This document shows positions 7,467 to 14,229 of a DNA stretch of 18,978 nt, piece by piece (position 1 is the stretch's first letter; every line of letters begins with the position of its first letter). The notes below the pieces were generated by a model. That model ran no database searches, was not told the origin of the DNA, and saw only the letters and a program-made list of their open reading frames with translations. Origin of the DNA: Actinomycetes bacterium (GTDB lineage Bacteria > Actinomycetota > Actinomycetes > Actinomycetales > Cellulomonadaceae); NCBI GenBank assembly GCA_023418375.1, contig JAEZZV010000154.1:1-18978 (forward strand), written 5' to 3'. Made by a program: the position numbers and the translations under genes.

Positions 7467-8645
7467 TCAGCGCCGGTCGAGGATCGCGCGCGCGGCCGTC
7501 CGCGCCCATGCGTCGGCGGCCAGGACAGCGTCCAGGCTGAGCGCGTCCGCGCCCACGCCGTCGTGCCCGGCCAGGACGCGTTCGACCGTGCCCACCACGT
7601 CGCCGAACGCGATCTGACCGGCGAGGAACGCCGCGACGCACTCCTCGTTCGCGGCGTTGTACACGGCCGGGTGGGTGCCCGACGCCGCGACCGCCCCGCG
7701 CGCCAGCCGGACGGCGGGGAACGCCTCCTCGTCGAGCGGCTCGAATGTCCAGGACGCCGCCGTCGTCCAGTCGCACGCGGGCGCGACCGCGTCGAGGCGG
7801 TCCGGCCAGGACAGGCCCAGCGCGATGGGAAGGCGCATGTCGGGCGGTGACGCCTGCGCGATCGTCGAGCCGTCGACGAACTCGACCATCGAGTGCACCA
7901 CCGACTGCGGGTGCACCACGACGGCAATGTCGGCGACGGGCACGTCGAAGAGCAGGTGCGCCTCGATCAGCTCGAGGCCCTTGTTGACCAGCGAGGCCGA
8001 GTTGACGGTCACCACGGGGCCCATGGACCAGGTGGGGTGTGCGAGCGCCTCGGTCGGCGTCGCCCGCTTCACCTCGTCGGCGGGGCGCCCGCGGAACGGG
8101 CCGCCGGACGCCGTCAGCACGAGCCGCCGGACGTCCGCGCGGTGCCCGGCGCGCAGGCACTGCCAGATGGCGGAGTGCTCGGAGTCCACCGGCACGATCT
8201 GGTCGGCGTGCCGGCGCGCGCCGGTGACCAGCGCGCCGCCGATGACCAGCGACTCCTTGTTCGCCAGCGCGAGGGTGCTGCCCGCGGCCAGCGCCGCGAG
8301 CGTGGGTCCCAGGCCGACGGCGCCCGTGATGCCGTTGAGCACGACGTCGGCCCCGGAACCGGCGAGCGCCCTGGCCGCGTCGGGACCCAGGAGGAGCTCC
8401 GGGACGGCGCGGGCCGGCGCACGGTCGGCCAGAGCAGCCAGCACCGCTGGTGCGGCCGCCGCGTCCGCGAGGGCGACGACCGGGGCGCCCGTCGCGACGA
8501 CCTGCTCGGCCACCAGCCGGGGGTTCGCGCCGCCCGCGGACAGGCCCGCCACCGCGAACCGGTCGCGATGGCGGCCGAGCACGTCGAGGGCCTGCGTCCC
8601 GATCGAGCCGGTGGAACCGAGGACGACGACGCTGCGGGGAGTCAC
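7467..8645 (-). CDS. dxr: 1-deoxy-D-xylulose 5-phosphate reductoisomerase
   Basis: Dxr catalyses the first committed step of the MEP pathway: NADPH-dependent rearrangement and reduction of DXP to 2-C-methyl-D-erythritol 4-phosphate, with Mg2+ or Mn2+. The protein is 392 residues. The NADPH loop is GSTGSIG (10-16). NKES is at 129-132. Metal ligands match E. coli Dxr: D154 and E156 in VDSEHSAIWQ, and E225 in NKGLE. The flexible-loop region HPTWSMG holds His203, and the C-terminal helical domain completes the protein. GTG at 8645 is placed directly before the first beta-strand (RSVVVLGS) and has CAGAAT six bases upstream. The same frame continues far upstream but shows nothing conserved. It is transcribed towards rseP and ispG, but a plus-strand Lrp/AsnC gene interrupts the cluster, so these genes are unlikely to share one transcript. 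Confidence 0.96.
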   Translation of the reverse strand: MTPRSVVVLGSTGSIGTQALDVLGRHRDRFAVAGLSAGGANPRLVAEQVVATGAPVVALADAAAAPAVLAALADRAPARAVPELLLGPDAARALAGSGADVVLNGITGAVGLGPTLAALAAGSTLALANKESLVIGGALVTGARRHADQIVPVDSEHSAIWQCLRAGHRADVRRLVLTASGGPFRGRPADEVKRATPTEALAHPTWSMGPVVTVNSASLVNKGLELIEAHLLFDVPVADIAVVVHPQSVVHSMVEFVDGSTIAQASPPDMRLPIALGLSWPDRLDAVAPACDWTTAASWTFEPLDEEAFPAVRLARGAVAASGTHPAVYNAANEECVAAFLAGQIAFGDVVGTVERVLAGHDGVGADALSLDAVLAADAWARTAARAILDRR

Positions 8646-8651
8646 GGGGGC

Positions 8652-8657
8652 ATTCTG
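8652..8657 (-). promoter_or_regulatory. -10-like element of dxr
   Basis: On the minus strand CAGAAT ends 6 nt before the GTG start at 8645. No ribosome binding site is present. It sits in the 78-nt divergent gap shared with the PH-domain gene. Confidence 0.5.
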
Positions 8658-8709
8658 GCGCACACGGCCCCTCGGGCCGGAGTGCCGGACGCCGGGCAGG
8701 CAGAGGTGG

Positions 8710-8715
8710 CATGAT
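8710..8715 (+). promoter_or_regulatory. -10-like element of the PH-domain gene
   Basis: CATGAT (5 of 6 to TATGAT) ends 8 nt before the ATG at 8724. The bases between do not form a good ribosome binding site. Spacing is slightly longer than in the other cases. Confidence 0.4.
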
Positions 8716-8723
8716 CTGCGGCC

Positions 8724-9236
8724 ATGGTCAAGGACTCGATGCTGGCGAACGGTGAGCGCGTCATCTTCCAGGCGCACTCCCACTGGAAGAACATCTTCTG
8801 GCCGGTGGTGCTCGTCCTCGCGCTCGCCGGGCTGGTCATGGTGACGCTGCTCGAGTGGCTCCCGGACACCGAAGACCAGGGCGTGGCACGGTGGGCCGTC
8901 GTCGGCGTGGCAGGGGTCCTCGGCCTCGCGTTCGGCGTCTGGCCGATCATCGTCTGGCTCGCCTCGTCGGACACCCTGACCACCCGCCGGCTGATCAGCC
9001 GGCGCGGCGTCTTCTCGCGCGAGGGCCGCGACATCCCGATCGACCGCGTCCAGGCCGTCAGCTACCGCCGCACGCTGCTCGACCGGATCCTCGGCTGCGG
9101 CACGCTCATCGTGCAGACCGCGGGCGAGACCAGCGACGTGGAGCTCGACGACGTCGCGCACATCGAGCGGCGCCTGCTGCAGGTGCAGGAGATCATCCTC
9201 GAGGAGGAGATCCCGGCCGAGGACGAGGCGAACTGA
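8724..9236 (+). CDS. bacterial PH domain (YdbS/YdbT-like) membrane protein
   Basis: This is a small integral membrane protein of 170 residues. A short cytosolic N-terminus (GERVIFQAHSHWKN) leads into two hydrophobic helices at about 23-46 and 54-80. These are followed by a bacterial PH-like domain of the bPH_2 type at about 83-160. The domain shows the typical opening DTLTTRRLISRRGVFSREGRDIPIDRV and a strand GCGTLIVQTAG. The C-terminus is acidic (EEEIPAEDEAN). Related proteins are widespread in actinobacteria. Their biochemical role is not established, though a membrane scaffold or envelope role is a reasonable inference. The gene diverges from dxr across 78 nt and converges with the DivIVA-repeat gene. 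Its start is the only ATG consistent with the family N-terminus. Confidence 0.85.
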   Translation: MVKDSMLANGERVIFQAHSHWKNIFWPVVLVLALAGLVMVTLLEWLPDTEDQGVARWAVVGVAGVLGLAFGVWPIIVWLASSDTLTTRRLISRRGVFSREGRDIPIDRVQAVSYRRTLLDRILGCGTLIVQTAGETSDVELDDVAHIERRLLQVQEIILEEEIPAEDEAN

Positions 9237-9268
9237 CCGCTCGCCGGCGCCCGTTCCGAACCGGGAGC

Positions 9269-9292
9269 GGCGACGGCCCGGCCGGGGTCGCC
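9269..9292. terminator. hairpin between convergent PH-domain and DivIVA-repeat genes
   Basis: GGCGAC (9269-9274) pairs with GTCGCC (9287-9292), and CCC (9277-9279) with GGG (9284-9286) extends the stem past two unpaired Gs. A second arm pair CCGCTC (9237-9242)/GAGCGG (9265-9270) overlaps it. It fits a bidirectional terminator in the 70-nt convergent gap. There is no U-run. Confidence 0.5.
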
Positions 9293-9306
9293 TTGCCCGC
9301 CCGACG

Positions 9307-9864
9307 TCACTCGACGCCGAGCAGCACCTCCACCGCGCGGTCGCAGAAGGCGTCGACCGGGCCCTCGGCGTAGCCGGCGTGCCCGTGGGCCCGCCCGAAC
9401 GTCGTCTGACGGATCTCGTCGGACGTCAGCGGCGTGCCCCTGTCGAAGTACTCGACCAGGCGGCGGCACAGCGCGTCGACGTCCTCGGCCGTGTACGCCT
9501 GCTCACCTCGACGTGCCGGCGCGAACCGCTCGCCGTCGGGCCGACGCAGGCGCTCGTAGAGCGTGCGCGCCTGCGTGGCGACGTGCTCCATCCATGCCTG
9601 CTGCCCGTGCGCCGCCACGAACTCCGACCGCTGACGGGCGGCGAATGCGCGCTCGAGCCGGTCGAGGGCCGCGTCCACGCTCGACGTCGCGTAGCCCCCG
9701 CGCACGACGTCGAACGCCGCCCGCCGGACGTCGACGCCGGTCAGCGGCTCGCCACGGTCGCCCTCGTACGCGCGGCGCGCGTGCGTGAAGAACGTCTCCA
9801 CCTGGTCGGGGTCGTAGCCGTAGCGCAGGCGGCCGACCGTGCGGAACATCTTCGTCTTCGTCAT
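9307..9864 (-). CDS. DivIVA-domain repeat protein
   Basis: This is a 185-residue soluble protein with three DivIVA-like segments. Segment 1 (about 7-34) reads FRTVGRLRYGYDPDQVETFF. Segment 2 (about 41-76) has DVRRAAFDVVRGGYATSSVD. Segment 3 (about 147-183) has TSDEIRQTTFGRAHGHAGY followed by VDAFCDRAVEVLL. Each keeps the F-x(5-10)-GY-x(3-6)-VD-x-x-DR pattern of the short N-terminal DivIVA (DivI1A) motif. No long coiled coil follows, unlike true DivIVA/Wag31. It matches the idea of the actinobacterial DivIVA-domain repeat family, whose function is unknown. Its ATG overlaps the rlmN TGA in ATGA, with GGAGGAGAG just upstream, so it is translationally coupled to rlmN and closes the pyrH-frr-cdsA-rlmN unit. 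A link to cell-pole or envelope work is only inference. Confidence 0.8.
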   Translation of the reverse strand: MTKTKMFRTVGRLRYGYDPDQVETFFTHARRAYEGDRGEPLTGVDVRRAAFDVVRGGYATSSVDAALDRLERAFAARQRSEFVAAHGQQAWMEHVATQARTLYERLRRPDGERFAPARRGEQAYTAEDVDALCRRLVEYFDRGTPLTSDEIRQTTFGRAHGHAGYAEGPVDAFCDRAVEVLLGVE

Positions 9865-11021
9865 CTCTCCTCCGCCGCGAGCTGCCCGCAGGCGCCGTCG
9901 ATGTCACTGCCGCGCGTGTCCCGCACGGTCGTCGGGATCCCGGCCGCGCGCAGCTCGGACACGAACCGCGACGCCACCCCGGGGTCGCTCGCCGTCCAGA
10001 CCGAGCCCGGCGTCGGGTTGAGCGGGATGGGGTTGACATGCGCCCAGCCGCGCCCGCGCTCGTTGAGCTTGCGCGCCAGCAGCTGTGCCCGCCAGGCGTG
10101 GTCGTTCATGTCGCGGATCAGGGCATACTCGATGCTCACCCGACGGCCCGTGCGCTCGAAGTACCGGTGTGCGGCGTCGAGCGCCTCGTCGACGCTCCAG
10201 CGGGTGGTGATGGGCACCAGCTCGCGGCGCAGCTCGTCGTCGGGCGCGTGCAGGGAGAGGGCCAGGGTCACCGGGAGCCCCTCGGCAGCCAGCTTGTCGA
10301 TCGCGGGCACGAGCCCCACCGTCGACACCGTGATCCCTCGCGCCGACAGGCCCAGGCCGTCCGGCGCCGGCGCGACCAGACGGCGCACCGCGTCGACGAC
10401 CGCCCGGTAGTTCGCGAGCGGCTCGCCCATGCCCATGAAGACGACGTTCGACAGTCGCCCGGGGCCGCCGCTCACCTCGCCGTCCCGCAGGGCGCGCGCG
10501 GCCCGTCGCACCTGGTCCACGATCTCCGCGGTGGACAGGTTGCGCGTGAGGCCGAGCTGCCCGGTCGCGCAGAACGGGCACGCCATGCCGCAGCCCGCCT
10601 GGCTGGAGACGCACAGCGTCGCGCGGTCGGGGTATCGCATGAGGACGGACTCGATCTTCACGCCGTCGTGCAGAGCCCAGAGGGTCTTGACCGTCGTCCC
10701 GGCGTCGGCCGCGATCGTGCGGACCGGCGTGACCAGCGTCGGCAGCAGCGCGGGGACGAGCCCCTCGCGGAGCCGGCGCGGCAGGTCTGTCATCTCGGCC
10801 GGGTCGTCCGTCAGGTGGGCGTAGTAGTGCGTGGCGACCTGCTTCGCCCGGAAGGCCGGCTCACCGTGCTCGACGACGACGGCCGCCCGCTCCTGCTCCG
10901 AGAGGTCGGCCAGGTGGCGGGGCGGTTTGCCGCGACGGGGCTGGGCGGGGACGAGGGGCAGCGCGGTCGCCGGAGCCGCCGGGCCGCCCGACGGCGGGTT
11001 CGCCGCAAGGGGCCCGGTCAT
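9861..11021 (-). CDS. rlmN: dual-specificity 23S rRNA/tRNA adenine-C2 methyltransferase RlmN
   Basis: RlmN is a radical SAM enzyme that methylates C2 of A2503 in 23S rRNA and, in many bacteria, A37 of some tRNAs. It has 386 residues. The first about 30 are a Pro/Ala-rich extension. The RNA-binding helical domain follows (about 35-110, GEPAFRAKQVATHYYAHL). The radical SAM cluster motif is C144-x3-C148-x2-C151 (CGMACPFC). The SAM site GMGEPLANY is at about 197-205. The second catalytic cysteine pair is present as C137 and C378 (GACGQL). The length, RNA-binding domain and C-terminal end favour RlmN over the resistance enzyme Cfr. ATG at 11021 overlaps the cdsA stop by 4 nt (ATGA). The ribosome binding site GGTGG is weak and fits coupled translation. 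Confidence 0.95.
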   Translation of the reverse strand: MTGPLAANPPSGGPAAPATALPLVPAQPRRGKPPRHLADLSEQERAAVVVEHGEPAFRAKQVATHYYAHLTDDPAEMTDLPRRLREGLVPALLPTLVTPVRTIAADAGTTVKTLWALHDGVKIESVLMRYPDRATLCVSSQAGCGMACPFCATGQLGLTRNLSTAEIVDQVRRAARALRDGEVSGGPGRLSNVVFMGMGEPLANYRAVVDAVRRLVAPAPDGLGLSARGITVSTVGLVPAIDKLAAEGLPVTLALSLHAPDDELRRELVPITTRWSVDEALDAAHRYFERTGRRVSIEYALIRDMNDHAWRAQLLARKLNERGRGWAHVNPIPLNPTPGSVWTASDPGVASRFVSELRAAGIPTTVRDTRGSDIDGACGQLAAEER

Positions 11022-11875
11022 GCCACCGGCACCAGGACGAGGAGCAGGAGGTACGCCAGCGGGGCGGTGAGAAGCATCGCGTCGATGCGGTCCATCACGC
11101 CGCCGTGGCCGGGCAGCAGCGAACCCATGTCCTTGAGGGCGAGGTCGCGTTTGAGCAACGACTCGGCCAGGTCGCCCAGGGTCGCCGTGGCGACGGACGC
11201 GGCCCCGAGCGCCACGCCCACCAGGGGTGCGGCGTCGAACACCCAGACCATCCCGGCGACGCCGACGGCCGACGAGAGGATCAGCGACCCCGCGAGACCT
11301 TCCCAGGTCTTCTTCGGGCTCACCGACGGCGCCAGCGGATGCCGTCCGAACAGCACGCCCGCCACGTACCCGCCGGTGTCGGAGGCGACCACGAGGAGGA
11401 TGAAGAGCGCGACGCGCTGCGCGCCGTCGTCGGCCGCCAGCATGAGCATGAGGAAGCCGGCCAGGAACGGCACGTACGCCGTCGCGAACGCAGCCGCCGC
11501 GGCGTCACGGAGCGCCTGCGCGCCACCACCGTCGAGCACGCGCCACACGACGACGCCGCCCACCGTGAGCAGGAACGAGACCAGCAGGGCCTCCGGCCCG
11601 GCGGTGTACGCGGAGACGAGGATGCCGACCTCGCCCACGACCAGGGGCAGCAGCGGCAGCTGGATGCCGCGGCGCGTCAGCGCCTGCGCGAGCTCCCACA
11701 GGGCCGCCGCGCAGGCGACGACCGTGAGGACCGCGAAGGCCTCCTTGCGGAACCACAGCGACGAGCCGACCAGGGCGAGGAGCCCCAGGCCGACGGCCGT
11801 CGCGACGGGCAGGTTCCGGCCGGCCCGCGACGTCGTCGCGGAGGCCGTGGTGTCCGTCATGGTGGGGATGCTCAT
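11018..11875 (-). CDS. cdsA: phosphatidate cytidylyltransferase (CDP-diacylglycerol synthase)
   Basis: CdsA is an integral membrane enzyme that makes CDP-diacylglycerol from CTP and phosphatidate, the branch point for bacterial phospholipids. It has 285 residues with about eight hydrophobic helices (for example 22-41, 46-64, 72-90, 97-113, 156-176, 195-215, 218-232, 266-283). The family signature runs from S239 to D265 and includes KRDLALKD, PGHGG and the metal-binding end DRID. SPKKTWEG is at about 186-193. The start ATG at 11875 overlaps the last base of the frr stop (TGATG), so it is coupled to frr. A second in-frame Met five residues in (MTDTT) is possible. The 20-residue polar N-terminus is not conserved. 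Confidence 0.95.
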   Translation of the reverse strand: MSIPTMTDTTASATTSRAGRNLPVATAVGLGLLALVGSSLWFRKEAFAVLTVVACAAALWELAQALTRRGIQLPLLPLVVGEVGILVSAYTAGPEALLVSFLLTVGGVVVWRVLDGGGAQALRDAAAAAFATAYVPFLAGFLMLMLAADDGAQRVALFILLVVASDTGGYVAGVLFGRHPLAPSVSPKKTWEGLAGSLILSSAVGVAGMVWVFDAAPLVGVALGAASVATATLGDLAESLLKRDLALKDMGSLLPGHGGVMDRIDAMLLTAPLAYLLLLVLVPVA

Positions 11876-12432
11876 CAGACCTCGAGAAGCTCGTTCTCCT
11901 TGTGCACGAGGAGCTGGTCGACGAGCTCGACGTGGCGCTTGGTGAGCGCCTCGAGCTCCTTCTCCGCGCGGGCGACCTCGTCCTCGCCCGCCTCACCGTC
12001 GCGCGCGATCCGGTCGAGCTCGTCCTTGGCGTGCCGGCGGACGTTCCGGACGGCGACGCGGGCCTCCTCGGCCTTGTGCTTGGCGAGCTTGACGTAGTCG
12101 CGGCGGCGCTCCTCGGTCAGCTGCGGCAGGACGACGCGGATGACCTTGCCGTCGTCCGTCGGGTTCACCCCGAGGTCAGAGTCCCGGATCGCCTTCTCGA
12201 CGGCGCGCATCGAGCTCATGTCGAACGGCGAGATCAGGATGGTGCGCGCCTCGGGCGTCGCGAAGGACGCGAGCTGCTGCAACGGGGTCGGCGAGCCGTA
12301 GTAGTCGACCATGATCTTGGAGAACATGGCCGGGTTGGCGCGCCCCGTGCGGATGGTCGCGAAGTCCTCCTTGGCGACCTCCACGGCCTTGTCCATCTTC
12401 TCCTCGGCGGCCAGGAGAGTCTCGTCGATCAC
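11875..12432 (-). CDS. frr: ribosome recycling factor
   Basis: Frr splits post-termination ribosomes together with EF-G. It has 185 residues, the exact usual length. Domain I is the three-helix bundle made of the N-terminal helix (about 1-29) and the two long C-terminal helices (about 105-185). Domain II is the beta-sandwich at about 31-104, with conserved RTGRANP (about 28-34), YYGSPTPLQQLA (44-55) and NPTDDGKVIRV (about 90-100). The start is GTG at 12432 with AAGGAG five bases upstream. It lies 48 nt after pyrH on the same strand, the near-universal pyrH-frr pair, and is directly followed by cdsA. Confidence 0.97.
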   Translation of the reverse strand: MIDETLLAAEEKMDKAVEVAKEDFATIRTGRANPAMFSKIMVDYYGSPTPLQQLASFATPEARTILISPFDMSSMRAVEKAIRDSDLGVNPTDDGKVIRVVLPQLTEERRRDYVKLAKHKAEEARVAVRNVRRHAKDELDRIARDGEAGEDEVARAEKELEALTKRHVELVDQLLVHKENELLEV

Positions 12433-12480
12433 CGGTGCTCCTTCGAATCGTCTGTCTCGTGGGTGGGCGCGGGCGTCCGC

Positions 12481-13242
12481 TCAGCCCTCGGTGAGCAGCG
12501 TGCCGATCCTCTCACCCCGCAGGGCACGCGTGACGTTCCCACGGGCCTCCATGCCGAACACGCGCATCTGCACGCTGTTGTCCCGGCACATGCTGAGGGC
12601 GGTCGCGTCCATGACCTCCAGGCCGTCCACGAGGGCCTCGGTGTAGGTGAGCTGGTCGTAGCGGGTCGCCGTGGGGTCCGTACGGGGGTCGGCGGTGTAC
12701 ACGCCATCGACGCCGTTCTTGCCCATGAGGACCTCGTCGCAGTGCGTCTCGAGGGCGCGCTGCACGCTGACGGTGTCGGTGCTGAAGTAGGGCAGGCCGG
12801 CACCGGCACCGAAGATGACCACGCGGCCCTTCTCCATGTGCCGGATCGCCTTGAGAGGGATGTAGGGCTCGGCCACCTGCCCCATCGCGATGGCGGTCTG
12901 CACGCGCGTCTGCACGCCCGCCTGCTCCAGGAAGTCCTGGAGTGCCAGGCAGTTCATCACCGTGCCGAGCATGCCCATGTAGTCGGCTCGGGCACGGTCC
13001 AGGCCGCGCTTGGTGAGCTCGGCGCCCCGGAAGAAGTTGCCCCCACCGACGACGACGGCGACCTGGACACCCTCGCGCACGGCTTCGGCGATCTCCTCGG
13101 CGACCCGCCGCACGACGTCGGGCGCCAGACCGATCTGTCCTCCGCCGAAGGTCTCACCCGAGAGCTTGAGCAGCACCCGGCGGACGGCGGGGTGGGTGGG
13201 GTCGCCCACCCGAGCGGACTGCGGAGCGGGCTCCTGGACCAC
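12481..13242 (-). CDS. pyrH: uridylate kinase (UMP kinase)
   Basis: PyrH phosphorylates UMP to UDP with ATP in the cytosol, as a hexamer of the amino-acid-kinase fold. It has 253 residues. The phosphate-binding strand VLLKLSGETFGG is at about 23-34. VVVGGGNFFRG is at about 62-72. The UMP-contact region RADYMGMLGTVMN is at about 84-96. The ATP-site DGVYTADPR, which follows KNGVDG, is at about 177-185. The N-terminal 20 residues are Pro/Ala-rich and variable. The start is GTG at 13242 with GGAGG four bases upstream. A hairpin lies between tsf and pyrH, so pyrH probably opens its own transcript running through frr, cdsA and rlmN. I see no clear -10 in the 70 nt after that hairpin. Confidence 0.97.
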   Translation of the reverse strand: MVQEPAPQSARVGDPTHPAVRRVLLKLSGETFGGGQIGLAPDVVRRVAEEIAEAVREGVQVAVVVGGGNFFRGAELTKRGLDRARADYMGMLGTVMNCLALQDFLEQAGVQTRVQTAIAMGQVAEPYIPLKAIRHMEKGRVVIFGAGAGLPYFSTDTVSVQRALETHCDEVLMGKNGVDGVYTADPRTDPTATRYDQLTYTEALVDGLEVMDATALSMCRDNSVQMRVFGMEARGNVTRALRGERIGTLLTEG

Positions 13243-13311
13243 TGTTCCTCCACCCTCCGCCGCGATGGGCGGTGCCGTTGTCGTGCCGGTCCCGCCGGTC
13301 GGCGGGTAGGC

Positions 13312-13346
13312 CTGCGGCCCGCGCCCCGACGGGGCGGGGGCCGCAG
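13312..13346 (-). terminator. terminator after tsf
   Basis: CTGCGGCC (13312-13319) pairs with GGCCGCAG (13339-13346), and GCCCC (13323-13327) pairs with GGGGC (13331-13335) around the loop GAC. Only one mismatch lies in the middle of about 16 bp. It begins 9 nt beyond the tsf stop, so it likely ends the rpsB-tsf message or attenuates read-through into pyrH. There is no U-tract. Confidence 0.7.
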
Positions 13347-13355
13347 CCCCGGAGC

Positions 13356-14195
13356 TCAGGCTCCCACGCGGAAGCGGGCGAACGACGTCACCGTGCCACC
13401 GACCTCGGCGAGCACCTGCGCGACGGACTTCTTCTGGTCCTTGGCGAACGCCTGGTCCACCAGGACGTTCTCCTTGTAGAAGCCCGTCATCCGGCCCTCG
13501 ACGATCTTGGCCAGCGCGGCCTCGGGCTTGCCCTCGTTGCGGGCCGTCTCCTCGGCGATGCGACGCTCGTCGGCAGCGGTCTCGGCCGGCACCTCGTCGC
13601 GCGTCAGGTACGTCGGCGAGTACGCGGCGATGTGCATCGCCACGTCCTTGGCGACGGCCGCACCGGCCTCGTCCGAGCCGACCAGCACGCCGACCTGCGG
13701 GGGCAGGTCCTTGTTGACCTTGTGCAGGTACACCGTCACCCGCGGCGCGGCGACGCGGGCGACCCGACGCAGCACGAGCTTCTCGCCGATGACGGCGGCG
13801 AGCTCGTCGATCGCGGCCTGGACGCTCTGGCCGTCGGCGTCGGCCGCGAGCACGGCCGCGACGTCGTCGGTGCCGGCGGCGACGGCCGCCGCGAGGACCT
13901 TGTCGCCGAGCGCGATGAACTTGTCGTTCTTGGCGACGAAGTCCGTCTCGGAGTTGAGCTCGATGAGGACGCCGACCTGCCCCTCGGCGCCGTCGGCGAC
14001 GTTCGCCGCGACGAGGCCGTCGGAGGCCGCACGGCCCTCACGCTTCGCGATGCCCTTGAGGCCCTTGACCCGGATGATCTCGGTGGCCTTGGCGATGTCG
14101 CCGTCGGCCTCGTCCAGGGCCTTCTTGACGTCGAGCATGCCCGCGCCCGTGCTCTCGCGCAGGGCCTTGATGTCAGCGGCGGTGTAGTTCGCCAT
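13356..14195 (-). CDS. tsf: translation elongation factor Ts
   Basis: EF-Ts is the guanine nucleotide exchange factor for EF-Tu. It has 279 residues. The N-terminal UBA-like domain (about 1-50) contains the conserved KALRESTGAGMLDVKKALDE region. It is followed by the core domain with the EF-Tu-contacting TDFVAKN motif (about 83-89). The second subdomain and the coiled-coil-like helical part lie at about 205-250. The start is ATG 14195, preceded by AAGGA six bases upstream. It lies 34 nt downstream of rpsB, the standard rpsB-tsf pair, and is followed by a strong hairpin. Confidence 0.97.
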   Translation of the reverse strand: MANYTAADIKALRESTGAGMLDVKKALDEADGDIAKATEIIRVKGLKGIAKREGRAASDGLVAANVADGAEGQVGVLIELNSETDFVAKNDKFIALGDKVLAAAVAAGTDDVAAVLAADADGQSVQAAIDELAAVIGEKLVLRRVARVAAPRVTVYLHKVNKDLPPQVGVLVGSDEAGAAVAKDVAMHIAAYSPTYLTRDEVPAETAADERRIAEETARNEGKPEAALAKIVEGRMTGFYKENVLVDQAFAKDQKKSVAQVLAEVGGTVTSFARFRVGA

Positions 14196-14229
14196 CACAC
14201 GTCCTTGTCGTTCGTCGGTGGGCGTCGGG

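Noticed and set aside
9861..11021. Cfr-type ribosome methyltransferase (resistance gene)
   Set aside because: The core operon position, family length, RNA-binding domain and GACGQL end fit RlmN.
10038..11945. 635-residue plus-strand open frame over rlmN and cdsA
   Set aside because: It is antisense shadow: the opposite strand holds two intact, overlapping conserved genes, and this frame shows no family motifs.
12436..12450. TTCGAAT resembling a tRNA T-loop
   Set aside because: No matching stems or acceptor/anticodon arms surround it, and it lies in the frr ribosome binding site region.
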